Source: Streptomyces sp. Ncost-T10-10d
GTDB lineage: Bacteria > Actinomycetota > Actinomycetes > Streptomycetales > Streptomycetaceae
DNA: 33,397 bases
Assembly: GCF_900091955.1 (NCBI RefSeq)
Contig: NZ_FMDF01000007.1
Span: forward strand, 1-33,397
Reading direction: 5' to 3'
Shown: positions 1 to 8,118 of the stretch, in pieces
Position numbering within the stretch: position 1 is the first letter of the stretch
Layout: every line of letters begins with the position of its first letter
Position numbers and translations under genes: made by a program
The notes under the pieces: model-generated
Seen by the model: only the letters and a program-made list of their open reading frames with translations
The model's database searches: none
Told to the model about the DNA's origin: nothing

Positions 1-164
1 TCCCGCTGCCTCCACCACTTCCCCAGGGCGGGCGCGCAGTGAGGCCACACGGCGGGGCGCACAGAAGCACGGATGGATCCATGCACTGAATCGCCTACAT
101 GCGGCAGGCACGCTTCGTTGGCCGTCAAGGTCACTTGGCAAACGATCAGGATCGCGTGTCAGAG

Positions 165-285
165 GTCGGGAGCGCGCGCCGGCTTCGCCCACCACGTCGA
201 TGCCGCGGGCGGTCAGGATCAGGCGGAAGCCGGTGCGGACCACAAGGGGGACTTCGGGCACGCTGAAACGGAACTGAGAGGCCAT
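165..285 (-). pseudogene. Remnant of a response-regulator receiver domain
   Basis: On the minus strand, reading down from about 285, the frame contains RTGFRLILTARGIDVVGEAG. This is the typical start of a NarL/LuxR-type receiver domain in actinobacteria (usually ADDQALVRTGFR then MIL-ARG-DVVGEA). The segment before it is degenerate: the expected Asp-Asp pair is replaced by SVPEVPLV. The frame does not continue into a full receiver domain or an output HTH. I infer a short decayed fragment. It directly abuts an IS630-like fragment, which may have disrupted it. Confidence 0.5.
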
Positions 286-317
286 CCCGGGGCCGGGCTC
301 GACCGCGATGACGTTCG

Positions 318-392
318 CCCGCGGGCCCGCAGCCGCAGGGCCTCCTGCGCCGACGGCGACAGGTGCCGCGCGTCCCCCACCAGATCGCTCAC
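318..392 (-). pseudogene. N-terminal scrap of an IS630-like transposase
   Basis: The minus-strand frame beginning at a GTG at 390-392 reads VSDLVGDARHLSPSAQEALR. It resembles the N-terminus of streptomycete IS630-family transposases, where a LSP-AQEALRLR helix precedes the helix-turn-helix. After about 25 codons the match stops and the reading frame passes into the response-regulator remnant. The assignment is from memory of the family, without a search. Confidence 0.4.
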
Positions 393-545
393 ACACCACC
401 AACGACCCGGACGAACGGCTACCTCGCGCCGAGTGGATTGCGCAGCGCACCCGCACCCTGTAGGCCGAGCAGGCGTTGTTGTTCCCGGGCCGCACCGGTT
501 GTACGGCCCGGCCACCAATGACCGACTACCGAGAGGAAACCGCAC

Positions 546-1562
546 GTGGAAGTGTCGACTCGACCGTTACGGCCAAAGGCCACCCTGTTCAAGGGCGTGG
601 TTGTCGCTCTGGCTTCTCTTGCCGCCCTGATTGTTCAGGCGTCTCCGGCGACTGCGGACGACGTCTGCGGCAAGCAGGTCGGCGGAGCGATCCTCGTCAA
701 GTACAACGAGTTGGACGGCGAGAAAGGGCCGCTCGGCTGTCCGGTCAGCATTGAGCTGGACAACCCCGACGGCGTCGGCAAGCGACAGGAGTTCGCGGGC
801 GGCACCATCTACTGGTCCGCCGCCGGCAACGCGCACCCCGTATGGGGCACGATCGGCGCCAAGTGGGGCGCGCTCGGCTATGAGGGCGGGAAGCTCGGCT
901 ACCCGGTCGACGACGAACGCACGAACCCCGACGGCGTCGGCAAGCGGCAGCAGTTCCAGGGCGGCACTGTCTACTGGCATCCGACGCTGTCGAACGGGGC
1001 GCACCCTGTCTGGGGGAAGATCGGCCAGCTGTGGGGAGAGTACGGGTACGAAGGCGGCCCGTTCGGCTACCCGACGTCCGACGAGTTCCAGGACGACGAG
1101 TACACGTCGATCGACCAGAAGTTCTCCAACGGCCGTACCCTTTATTGGAGCGCTGGAAATGGTGTCGAAGGATGCCACGGCGAATGCGTGGGCTACTTCG
1201 GCACCAATGGGACCGACTTGTTCAAGCAGGTCCGGGTTGAGATCCCCTACGGGACCAGCAACGTCGTGGTCCGTCCCTTTCCCACGGACAAGGGGTTCAC
1301 TGTCGCCCGTACGGATTTCACGGTGTCCTGGAACCAACTGTGGCAGGTAGTTCCGTACCCGAACGAAGTAGACGACACCGAACACAGCTCCATGTATGAG
1401 CAGTTCGCCTGTCACTCGAAGTTCGTCTTCCCAGATCCAACCGACGACAGCGGATGGAGCACAGGGCCGACCTGGGACCTGGAGTCCTGGCACAGCTCCG
1501 TCGGCATGGGCAATGCCACGAGCGAGGTCTACTTTCTGCGACATCAGTGCAACTGGGACTGA
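546..1562 (+). CDS. Secreted LGFP-repeat protein with a DUF2599-like C-terminus
   Basis: Starts at GTG 546, with a GAGAGG ribosome-binding site about 10 bases upstream; 338 residues. Residues about 10-38 form a signal peptide: a basic start, a hydrophobic VVVALASLAALIVQA core, and cleavage near TADD. Residues about 45-205 hold three to four LGFP-type repeats (GPLGCPV, GALGYEGGKLGYPV, GEYGYEGGPFGYPT, each followed by a GG-IYW strand). LGFP repeats are thought to associate with the cell envelope. The last about 90 residues carry the pattern W-LW-VVP, SMYEQFACH, WDLESWHSSVG and a final C-NWD, resembling DUF2599. Function is unknown; an exported wall-associated protein is likely. A strong hairpin terminator follows, so it is probably monocistronic. 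Confidence 0.85.
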   Translation: MEVSTRPLRPKATLFKGVVVALASLAALIVQASPATADDVCGKQVGGAILVKYNELDGEKGPLGCPVSIELDNPDGVGKRQEFAGGTIYWSAAGNAHPVWGTIGAKWGALGYEGGKLGYPVDDERTNPDGVGKRQQFQGGTVYWHPTLSNGAHPVWGKIGQLWGEYGYEGGPFGYPTSDEFQDDEYTSIDQKFSNGRTLYWSAGNGVEGCHGECVGYFGTNGTDLFKQVRVEIPYGTSNVVVRPFPTDKGFTVARTDFTVSWNQLWQVVPYPNEVDDTEHSSMYEQFACHSKFVFPDPTDDSGWSTGPTWDLESWHSSVGMGNATSEVYFLRHQCNWD

Positions 1563-1620
1563 ACGTCACCGACCCAGCACACGAAGGCCCCTGCCCTGGT
1601 GACCGACGTTGTTGGGTAGT

Positions 1621-1653
1621 TCCGCCCCGCTGGAGATCATCCAGCGGGGCGGA
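1621..1653 (+). terminator. Stem-loop terminator after the LGFP gene
   Basis: A perfect 14-bp inverted repeat (TCCGCCCCGCTGGA at 1621-1634, its complement at 1640-1653) encloses a 5-base loop. It lies 59 bases after the LGFP stop. There is no U-tract, which is usual for streptomycete terminators. Confidence 0.75.
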
Positions 1654-1801
1654 GCGCTGCGAAGAGGGAACGCGGTGCGAGCGGACCCACGCTCGCTACG
1701 ACGGGGCTCGTGCGTCAGCCCCGAGCCGGGGGCGCCGGACGTCGTCCATCGCCTCGCGCAGCCCGGCCGGCCATGACTTTCGCGACTACAGCTGAGCTGC
1801 G

Positions 1802-2263
1802 TCAGTCCAGGCAGAACTCGTTGCCCTCCGGGTCGGCCATCACAATGAAGCCTGCGCTCATCGGGGGAGCGGGCTCATAACGACGTACCCGCGTCGCTCC
1901 CCGCGCGACGAGCCGGTCGCACTCGGCCTCCAGTGCCGCCATCCGCTCCTCTCCCTGCAGTCCGGGAGCCGCACGGACGTCGAGGTGGACGCGATTCTTG
2001 GCGACCTTGTCCTCCGGCACTTGCTGGAAGAACACTCGTGGGCCGTGCCCGTCCGGGTCCTCGATGGCCGATTTCGAGTTTCGCTGCTCCTCAGGTACGC
2101 CGACCCGCGCGAGGAAGTCGTCCCACGCTGCCAGCGGGTCGGCGCCCTCGGGCAGGTCCACCCCGGGCGGGCCGGGGTGGACGTAGCCCAGTGCGTCGCG
2201 CCAGAAGGACGACAGCGCGCGCGGGTCATGGGCGTCGAAGGTGACCTGGATATGGCGGCTCAT
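1802..2263 (-). CDS. VOC (glyoxalase-like) family protein
   Basis: Encodes 153 residues from ATG 2263. The N-terminus (MSRHIQVTFDAHDPRALSSF) and a WRDALGY motif are typical of the first beta-alpha-beta unit of the vicinal oxygen chelate fold. The centre has VFFQQVPEDKVAKNRVHLDV and the end ADPEGNEFCLD, the usual second-module signature with a candidate metal-binding Glu. VOC proteins of this size act as dioxygenase-, isomerase- or resistance-type enzymes; the substrate cannot be told from the sequence. The start overlaps the stop of the upstream DinB gene by 4 bases, so the two are translationally coupled and probably controlled by the divergent WYL regulator. Confidence 0.85.
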   Translation of the reverse strand: MSRHIQVTFDAHDPRALSSFWRDALGYVHPGPPGVDLPEGADPLAAWDDFLARVGVPEEQRNSKSAIEDPDGHGPRVFFQQVPEDKVAKNRVHLDVRAAPGLQGEERMAALEAECDRLVARGATRVRRYEPAPPMSAGFIVMADPEGNEFCLD

Positions 2264-2847
2264 CGGGTTGCTCCGTTCGTAGCGGGATGCGTGTGCCGGT
2301 AGAGGTCGCGCAGCAGACAGACCTCGGACAGGTGGTGGATCAGCTCGCGGTGGATGTGCAGCACCAGATCGGCCATGGGCGCGTCGGGGAAGGGCTCCTT
2401 CTCGCCGATCGGGACCCGGAGCCCGGCGTCGCCGAGGCTGCGTACCCCGGCCAGCCAGACGTCGAGCTGGGCCTCCAGCTGGTCGAGCGCGGTGGCCGCG
2501 CTGCCGGCGTACTCCCAGCTCTCGTATGACGCCGCCGGCGCGCCGAAGTGCGCCGCGTTGCGCGCAGCCAGCACGCCGACGATGACGTGACCGAGGCGCC
2601 ATGCAATCGTGGTGAAGGCCGCCGGGACCGGCTGCGGGACAGCGAAGTCGATCGTGAAGTCCCCGGCACCGACCTGCACGGGCGCCGTCGAGCTGCCGCG
2701 CGGCCGCACGCTCCAGGCGTCCGGCACCGGCGACCAGAAGTACTCGTCGTCGGTGAGGCCCTCGAGCCGGGCTCGGAGCTGATGTTTCCAGTGGACCTCC
2801 CACTGCTCGCGCAGAGTCCAGTTCCAGTCGAGTTTGTCTGCATCCAT
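2260..2847 (-). CDS. DinB-like four-helix-bundle protein
   Basis: 195 residues from ATG 2847. The pattern matches the DinB/YfiT-like four-helix fold: LREQWEVHWKHQLRARLEGL-DDEYFW, then PDAWSVRP, then a helix with LGHVIVGVLAARNAAHFG, and a late helix LVLHIHRELIHHLSEVCLLRDLY. The His residues in the second and last helices are candidate metal ligands. Family members are often thiol-dependent S-transferases or damage-inducible proteins of unknown substrate. It is the first gene of a two-gene operon, with a 4-base overlap into the VOC gene, and is divergent from the WYL regulator 62 bases away. Confidence 0.8.
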   Translation of the reverse strand: MDADKLDWNWTLREQWEVHWKHQLRARLEGLTDDEYFWSPVPDAWSVRPRGSSTAPVQVGAGDFTIDFAVPQPVPAAFTTIAWRLGHVIVGVLAARNAAHFGAPAASYESWEYAGSAATALDQLEAQLDVWLAGVRSLGDAGLRVPIGEKEPFPDAPMADLVLHIHRELIHHLSEVCLLRDLYRHTHPATNGATR

Positions 2848-2909
2848 GGAGCCACCGTGACACCTCTGGCGGACAGGATCGGTCCGCTATTGCTGAGAGG
2901 GTGGGCGAC

Positions 2910-3935
2910 ATGGACGTGGCAAGCGGTAATGAGCGGGGCACGACGGAGCGGGTGCTCACCCTGCTCGGGCTGCTGCAGCAACGCCAGATCTGGACCGGCC
3001 CCGAGCTCGCCGGCCGGCTCGGGGTCACGCCGCGCACGGTACGGCGTGATGTCGAGCGGCTGCGCACGCTCGGCTACCCGGTGCATGCCAGCCAGGGTGT
3101 CGGCGGCGGCTACCGACTCGGCCCGGGGCAGGACCTGCCGCCGCTGCTTCTCGACGACCAGGAGGCGATCGCCACCGCGGTCTCACTGCTCGCCGGCTCG
3201 GGTGACGCGGTTGCCGGCGCCGGCGACGCCGCGCTCCGGGCGCTGACCAAGCTCGACCAGGTGCTGCCCACCCGGCTTCGGCACGAGGTGCGCGCGCTCT
3301 CCGGCTCGGTGGAGTCCTTTGGCGGAGGCCGCACGCCGGTCGACCCCGAGGTGCTCATGACGCTGGCCAGAGCCTGCCGCGACGAGGTCGAGGCAGGCTT
3401 CGACTACCCGTCCGGGAGCGAGGTGCGACGGCGGCGGGTCGAGCCCTACCGCCTGGTCGCTTCCGACCGGCGCTGGTACCTCCTCTCCTACGACCTCGAT
3501 CGCGACGACTGGCGCAGCTTCCGCGTCGACCGGATGACCGACGCGTCCGCACGGACCTGGCGCTTCCGCCCGCGCACCACGCCCGACGCGGCCACATACG
3601 TGCAAGAGGGTGTCGCGAGCCGGGTCTACCCGCACCAGGCGCGCTTCCTCGTGCACGCGTCGGCTGACACGGTGCGCGCGCAGATTCCGGCGTCGGCGGC
3701 CGTCGTACGACGGCGAGGGAACGAGCTCTGCGAGGTGCTCAGTGGCGCCGCCAGCCTTGACGCCGTGCTCATGCATGTACTTCTGCTGGGGCACGACTTC
3801 GAGGTACTCGACCCTCCGGAGCTCGGGAGGCGCTGTCGCGCGCTGGCGGAGAGACTACTGTCGGCCGGTGCAACGATCTCACCAGCACCAGACATGGAGA
3901 GAGGCATGAGCCGCGACCACGCCGGTGCCGACTGA
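2910..3935 (+). CDS. HTH/WYL-domain transcriptional regulator
   Basis: A DeoR-like winged helix spans about residues 10-65 (VLTLLGLLQQRQIWTGPELAGRLGVTPRTVRRDVERLRTLGYPV, described in parts). The WYL domain lies about residues 130-220, with PYRLVASDRRWYLLSYDLDR and FRVDRM, followed by a WCX-type C-terminal extension. I chose ATG 2910 because GAGAGG at 2895-2900 is ideally spaced for it; GTG 2901 would sit directly on that site. WYL proteins bind ligands or nucleic acid and usually control neighbouring genes. Here the divergent DinB-VOC operon, 62 bases away, is the obvious target. Confidence 0.9.
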   Translation: MDVASGNERGTTERVLTLLGLLQQRQIWTGPELAGRLGVTPRTVRRDVERLRTLGYPVHASQGVGGGYRLGPGQDLPPLLLDDQEAIATAVSLLAGSGDAVAGAGDAALRALTKLDQVLPTRLRHEVRALSGSVESFGGGRTPVDPEVLMTLARACRDEVEAGFDYPSGSEVRRRRVEPYRLVASDRRWYLLSYDLDRDDWRSFRVDRMTDASARTWRFRPRTTPDAATYVQEGVASRVYPHQARFLVHASADTVRAQIPASAAVVRRRGNELCEVLSGAASLDAVLMHVLLLGHDFEVLDPPELGRRCRALAERLLSAGATISPAPDMERGMSRDHAGAD

Positions 3936-3952
3936 GCGCCGCCTCACCCCGG

Positions 3953-4075
3953 GTGGCACTCCAGCACGCCCTGGTCCGCAGCGCCCAGGAAGCCCGAGAA
4001 CTACAAGAAGCAGGGCACGAGGGCCGGATCACACACTTCGACCTGCCTGAGCATGAACAGCTCACCATGTGCTGA
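3953..4075 (+). CDS. Possible small ORF or 3' gene fragment
   Basis: A GTG-initiated frame of 40 codons begins 17 bases after the WYL stop. It reads ALVRSAQEARELQEAGHEGR and then THFDLPEHEQLTMC. Composition and codon use look coding, and it is followed by a perfect hairpin. I do not recognise a family. It could be a small gene cotranscribed with the regulator, or the tail of a lost gene. Confidence 0.3.
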   Translation: MALQHALVRSAQEARELQEAGHEGRITHFDLPEHEQLTMC

Positions 4076-4130
4076 CATCCGGCTGGTTTACGAAGCCGGC
4101 CAGGCCGTACAGACCGCAGATACGATGCGA

Positions 4131-4173
4131 AACGCACCGTCCCCGGCAGCTGCAATGCCAGGGACGGTGCGTT
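4131..4173 (+). terminator. Perfect 13-bp hairpin
   Basis: AACGCACCGTCCC at 4131-4143 is exactly complementary to 4161-4173, with a 17-base loop. It sits between the plus-strand WYL region and the minus-strand membrane-protein gene, so it can serve as a bidirectional terminator. Confidence 0.65.
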
Positions 4174-4427
4174 GTCGTATGGGGTGGATACCCGAGCCGG
4201 ATGCCAGGACGGTGTGCCGAGGCACGTGTAGCTGTCACCGCCGGTTGCGCCGACCCGCGATCTTCCAGGAATGAGGCACCGCAGTTGTCACGGGCGAAGC
4301 AAAGTACTTGGTACCACTCCTCCGGAAGCATGACAGTTGTCACCCCTTCACCGAGGTGGAGCGTTGCGCTCCCTGGTGACAACGCGCCCGTCTTTGTGAA
4401 CGTCGGACGGACCGCCGTAGCCGGAGG
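4174..4427. other. Intergenic stretch, no secure gene
   Basis: A minus-strand frame (stop near 4062, start near 4382) has a locally protein-like start, VTTVMLPEEWYQVLCFARDN, but it degenerates and runs through the hairpin. I cannot support a gene here. A remnant or a very small CDS remains possible. Confidence 0.3.
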
Positions 4428-4805
4428 TCAGTCCGCGTACACGAAGATCAGACACAGAGCGGCGAAGGGCACGACGGACCCGCCGAGCAGCGTCAGCACC
4501 GCCGGGACCGCCGCCGTCAGTCGCTTCTTACCCTTGCGCCGGCCCGAGCGGAACACCACGCGGGCCAGGATGAGCGGCAGCGCCACGAGGGCGAGGAAGA
4601 TCACCGGCGCCAAGAACCGGCTGAACGCGGTGGTGCCGGTGTCGGTGACGAGATGCCAGGCAGTCGTACCGAAGACCAGTGCCGGGCCGACCAGCAGGTA
4701 GAACGAGAGGCCCAACGCCACGGCGACGGTCACTCCTTCCGTCAGCCGCTCGGCCCACGCATGCTCCCGGCGCACTTCCGTTATCCGGCTGTCCCCCATG
4801 CTCAT
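4428..4805 (-). CDS. Small membrane protein of unknown function
   Basis: 125 residues from ATG 4805, preceded by a GGGGG-type ribosome-binding site 5 bases upstream; an alternative start is ATG 4799. A charged N-terminus (DSRITEVRREHAWAERLTEG) is followed by hydrophobic segments about residues 25-48, 62-85 and 98-123. A basic loop RSGRRKGKKR separates the last two. Three transmembrane helices are predicted. I recognise no family. Confidence 0.65.
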   Translation of the reverse strand: MSMGDSRITEVRREHAWAERLTEGVTVAVALGLSFYLLVGPALVFGTTAWHLVTDTGTTAFSRFLAPVIFLALVALPLILARVVFRSGRRKGKKRLTAAVPAVLTLLGGSVVPFAALCLIFVYAD

Positions 4806-5061
4806 TGCCCCCAGTTGCCGCAGTTTGGTGTCGCCAGCGCTTCGGTCGAACTGCTCAGTCCGTGGCCGGCAGAAAACGATAGCGTCCGGGCCCAGGGCTG
4901 CGGCCACGGTGATCATTGGGCCTACCGGCCCGTCAGGCTCCTCAGCTGACGCGCGATCGGTCAGACACCGTCGGCGACGCCGGCTGGTTCCGTCGTTGGT
5001 CTCGTCGACGAGGAAGTCCCCATTCGGCGACAGCCCGCCGCGGCGCACGTAGGATGCCTGG

Positions 5062-5355
5062 ATGCCTGAGCCGATACGGATGAGCCGCCGCTCGCGGGTT
5101 GCCGCGTGGACGGTGCTGTGCGCGGCTGGCCTCGCCGCCACCGCCGAACTGAACGCCTCCTCGGCACCGGACCCGCAGCCCGAGAAGTCCGTCAGTGCCG
5201 AGTGCGCCGAGCGCATCGCGGACATCGAGACGCAGCTGGCCAAGGCCGAGCAGGAAGGCAAGGGAGACGGAGTGCTGGTCTTCTCCCGAGTCCAGGTCGG
5301 CACCGAGGACGATTGCCGTGACGATCTCCGTAACCACTTCCGTGGCGATCAGTGA
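5062..5355 (+). CDS. Small secreted or lipoprotein-like protein, first of a pair
   Basis: 97 residues from ATG 5062, with AGGA 7 bases upstream. A basic MSRRSRVAAW is followed by a hydrophobic TVLCAAGLAATAEL segment, consistent with an export signal. The mature part contains SVSAECAERIADIETQLAKA, a short amphipathic or coiled helix, and two Cys (about residues 48 and 85) that could form a disulfide. The family is unknown. The stop overlaps the GTG start of the next gene, so the two are a coupled operon. Confidence 0.6.
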   Translation: MPEPIRMSRRSRVAAWTVLCAAGLAATAELNASSAPDPQPEKSVSAECAERIADIETQLAKAEQEGKGDGVLVFSRVQVGTEDDCRDDLRNHFRGDQ

Positions 5356-5537
5356 GCCGCGGTACCTGGCTCGCCGCGATGACAGGGCTGGCCTTCGTCG
5401 GTGCCGGGGCAATCATTGCCGTGGGCGCCACGTCGGAACCGAAGCCGCGGCCCACGCCGCCGCAGGTGTACTCCTCCTGCCTGGCGGCAGACACCAAGCC
5501 GGTGTCTGCGGACGACGACCCGTGCGACGGCCGCTGA
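5352..5537 (+). CDS. Small secreted protein, second of a pair
   Basis: 61 residues from GTG 5352, which overlaps the stop of the previous gene (GTGA). It has an N-terminal hydrophobic segment (WLAAMTGLAFVGAGAIIAVG), then a Pro-rich stretch and two Cys near the C-terminus (SSCLAAD and DPCDGR). Both genes of the pair encode exported proteins with two Cys, so their products may act together at the cell surface. The role is unknown. Confidence 0.55.
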   Translation: MSRGTWLAAMTGLAFVGAGAIIAVGATSEPKPRPTPPQVYSSCLAADTKPVSADDDPCDGR

Positions 5538-5883
5538 AGAACGTCCGCCGCATGGCAGAGCGCCCAAACCCAAGACGGCCTCTTGGCCGACGACGCCACC
5601 ACAAGAACCGTGGACATCGGGGCTCACCCAGATGAGGGGACCCTGTTCGTCACTGACAGTGAGTCTGGCCACGATCACTTGATTCCCTGTCAGGCGGCTT
5701 TGGGCGGGGAGATCCAACTGGCCACCGACAGCCAACAGCGCGCTCTGGTGGTCGACGGCGAGGGCCTGAAGGCAGGCGGCCACGGCCTGCGGGCCGAGCG
5801 TCGCCATCGCCCACAGTGCACTGGTCCGGCGGCCGGAGGACGCGCAGCACGTCAGCGAGATCGGGACGGCCCGATCTCCAGGG
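5538..5883. other. Gene-poor gap with a possible fragment
   Basis: No secure gene. On the minus strand, 5630-5807 carries a coherent stretch (AVAACLQALAVDHQSALLAV, then LTGNQVIVARLTVSDEQGPL) that looks like part of a real protein. The frame then runs antisense through the two secreted-protein genes. I treat it as a possible remnant and do not recognise it. Confidence 0.3.
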
Positions 5884-6340
5884 TCACCGGTGGAGGGCGT
5901 AGCGGGTCAGGCGGGAGCGGGCGGCCTGTTCGCTGGTCCCGAGCTCCTGGGCAACGGTGTCCCACCGCGGCCCGTCCGCGGTGTCGACACCGAACGCAGC
6001 GTCAGCTGCCACACGCTCGGTGAGGCGTTCCAGGGCCGCGAAGGTCCCGAGCGCGGCCAGGGGTTCGTTCGCCGTAGGCAGCGGCATCTCGTCGAGATCT
6101 TCGTCAGTAATCGGGACGACCTCGTTCTTGGTGAGCTCGAAGCCCTTGCCGATCTCGTCCTGCGGCACGACCACGTCCTCGATCTCGCACACCTTCCGGG
6201 TGCGAACCCGGCCCATGTCCTCCAGGTGCACCTGATGGAAGCGGACCGAACGGTTCTCGGTCGCACTGATGATCTTGATCTTGATCGGGATCGGCACCAG
6301 GCCAAAGCTGATGGGTCCACAAGGGCCGCGGCATACACAC
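5884..6340 (-). pseudogene. Decayed Ku gene joined to a helix-turn-helix fragment
   Basis: The minus strand reads [54 protein letters not shown] and [11 protein letters not shown], the N-terminal third of the bacterial Ku protein used in non-homologous end joining with LigD. Three faults are visible. The start MPRPLWT lies in another frame, just upstream of ISFGLV (about 6310-6325). A 6-base tandem duplication (GATCTT repeat, 6271-6286) inserts an extra Ile-Lys. After LPTA the Ku beta-barrel is replaced by an unrelated about 60-residue tail ending [19 protein letters not shown], a helix-turn-helix. A GTG at 6297 could still yield a 137-residue chimera, but not a functional Ku. Confidence 0.75.
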
Positions 6341-6468
6341 CTCCAGGCCCCCCTGGCAGTGTGGGCCGGTGTAGCGTCTCAAATTTCGTGGCACGGTCTC
6401 ACGATCTTGGCATCGACCGCGGCACCGAGCACGGGAACCGCAGTTCAGCGTTGATCCAACCCGGGAGG

Positions 6469-7497
6469 TCAAGGCCGATCGGCGATGCGGTGCGCCAACC
6501 AGGCAAGGGCGGGCGGCATCCGGTACTCGACGGCGTGGTGGCCGCCCTCGAACAGCTCGAAATGCACGATGTCGTCGGCCACTCCGACTTCGGCAAGCGC
6601 GTCTCGGAAGGCCAATGCGCCCAGGTCGAGGAACCACTCGTCGCGGATGCCGGCGTCGATCCAGATCCCCCGCTGGGAACGGAGGGCGTCGGCGTGCGTG
6701 GTGGCCATTCGTACCGGATCCCAGGCCAGCCAGCGCTGCCACTCGTTCTCCCGCAGGGCCCCGGTACGGGGGTCGAAGGGAAGGGTGGGAGTGCCGTCGG
6801 GGCCTGGGGAGAAGCAGGCGGAGACGCCGAAGATCTCCAGGAGATTCAGGTCCTCCTCCTTGGTGAAGGCTACCCGCGAGCGGAAGTCATCCCACCAGCG
6901 GAAGATGTCGCCGCCGTAGGGCCGCAGTTGGCGGGCCGCGGTGAGGAAGTGCGGGTGGTACTGGGCCTCGGACAGCGAGTCGCCGGAGTGGGTGGCGAAG
7001 GCGCCGAACAGATCCGGGCGGAGCATCGAGGTGACCGCGGCGCCGAGTCCGCCGCTGGACTTGCCCGCGATGGCCCGGTGGTCGCGCGCGGGAAGCGTGC
7101 GGTAGCGGGCGTCGACGTATGGCACGACCTCCTCGCACAGGTAGGAGTGGTAGCAGCCGGTGCCGGGTGAGTCGATGAACTGGCTGCCGCCGTAGGTGGT
7201 CCAGGCATCCACGAATACCAGCAGCATCCCGGGTGCCTCCTCGCGGGCGAAGATCTCGTCGGCGAGCTCGGGGACTGGCTTCCGAAAGGCTGTGCGGTTG
7301 CGCCAGACCGGGAGCGTCCCCGCGTAGCCGAGTAGCAGATACGTGACGGGGTAGCGGCGTTCGGGCGCATCGTCGTAGCCGGGCGGGGTGTAGACCCACA
7401 GCGGTCGTTGCGTTGGGTCGTTGAGGGGATTGCCGCGGAGCAGCGCGCTGTCGATGACGTGTTCGTCGATGCGTCCGGCGAGCGTGAAGGTCGACAT
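6469..7497 (-). CDS. Esterase family (alpha/beta hydrolase) protein
   Basis: 342 residues from ATG 7497. It belongs to the putative-esterase (esterase D/Fes-like) group: WVYTPPGYDDAPERRYPVTY and LLLGYAG near the start, then a nucleophile elbow GKSSGGLGA about residues 145-153, with Ser147 at the GxSxG position. A candidate acid lies near DAGIRDEWF and the catalytic His in FEGGHHAVEYR near the C-terminus. No signal peptide is seen, so it is probably cytoplasmic. It lies 66 bases from a divergent MarR regulator, which likely controls it. The substrate is unknown. Confidence 0.85.
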   Translation of the reverse strand: MSTFTLAGRIDEHVIDSALLRGNPLNDPTQRPLWVYTPPGYDDAPERRYPVTYLLLGYAGTLPVWRNRTAFRKPVPELADEIFAREEAPGMLLVFVDAWTTYGGSQFIDSPGTGCYHSYLCEEVVPYVDARYRTLPARDHRAIAGKSSGGLGAAVTSMLRPDLFGAFATHSGDSLSEAQYHPHFLTAARQLRPYGGDIFRWWDDFRSRVAFTKEEDLNLLEIFGVSACFSPGPDGTPTLPFDPRTGALRENEWQRWLAWDPVRMATTHADALRSQRGIWIDAGIRDEWFLDLGALAFRDALAEVGVADDIVHFELFEGGHHAVEYRMPPALAWLAHRIADRP

Positions 7498-7515
7498 GCC
7501 TTGAGACAGTACTAC

Positions 7516-7535
7516 GATTTCAAAATATCTGAATC
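7516..7535. promoter_or_regulatory. Candidate MarR operator in the divergent promoter
   Basis: The 66-base intergenic region is strikingly AT-rich for this genome. It contains GATTTCAAAATATCTGAATC, an imperfect inverted repeat with TTCA and TGAA half-sites 7 bases apart. Its position between the esterase and MarR starts suits a shared operator. Confidence 0.45.
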
Positions 7536-7563
7536 CATAATTCCTGGAGGGTAGGGTGACGCC

Positions 7564-8118
7564 GTGACAACATGGCATTCGGCGGCGGAATCAGCGCAGC
7601 CACGGGACTCGATCGACCGGCACATCGCCCGTTGGGGGCGCGAAGTCCCTGGCTTGGTACCGGAGTTGGAGGGATCCGTCACCCGCATGCAGAAGCTCGT
7701 GCGGCACCTGCAGCAAAAGAAGGAGGCCGCCCTGGCACGGCACGGCCTGAAGCTGTGGGAGTACGAGATCCTATGGCGCCTGCGCTCCGCGGGAGAGCCC
7801 TACCGCATGGCACCTACACGTCTCGCTCAGGGACTCGGCGTCCATCCCGCGACCCTCACCAACCGCCTCGACCGCCTGCAGTTGGCGGGGCTGATCACTC
7901 GCGAGCACGCGCCTGAGGATCGCCGCAGCCTTCTCGTCGGCCTGACTCCCCAGGGGGCCGCAACGTGGGCGGCGGTGATCGACGACCAGCGGGAGGCCGA
8001 GGCCACACTGCTCGCGCCCCTGGCCGAGAAGGAGTTGGGGCACCTGGCCGCCCTCCTGCGGGTCGTGGCTCTCGCTGTCGAGGAGGACGGCCCGCCCCTC
8101 ATGCCGCACGTCGACTGA
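7564..8118 (+). CDS. MarR-family transcriptional regulator
   Basis: 184 residues from GTG 7564, preceded by GGAGGGTAGGG. The winged helix is clear: LKLWEYEILWRLRSAGEPYR, LAQGLGVHPATLTNRLDRLQ, GLITREHAPEDRRSLLVGLT and a C-terminal dimer helix (LAALLRVVALAVEE). The N-terminal extension is somewhat longer than usual. MarR proteins repress divergent genes and are released by small phenolic or other ligands; here the esterase gene is the likely target. No Cys is apparent in the sensing region, so ligand binding is more likely than thiol oxidation. Confidence 0.9.
   Translation: MTTWHSAAESAQPRDSIDRHIARWGREVPGLVPELEGSVTRMQKLVRHLQQKKEAALARHGLKLWEYEILWRLRSAGEPYRMAPTRLAQGLGVHPATLTNRLDRLQLAGLITREHAPEDRRSLLVGLTPQGAATWAAVIDDQREAEATLLAPLAEKELGHLAALLRVVALAVEEDGPPLMPHVD

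Noticed and set aside
5890..7170. 426-codon plus-strand frame opposite Ku and the esterase
   Set aside because: Antisense to two genes with clear motifs; no protein-like features of its own.
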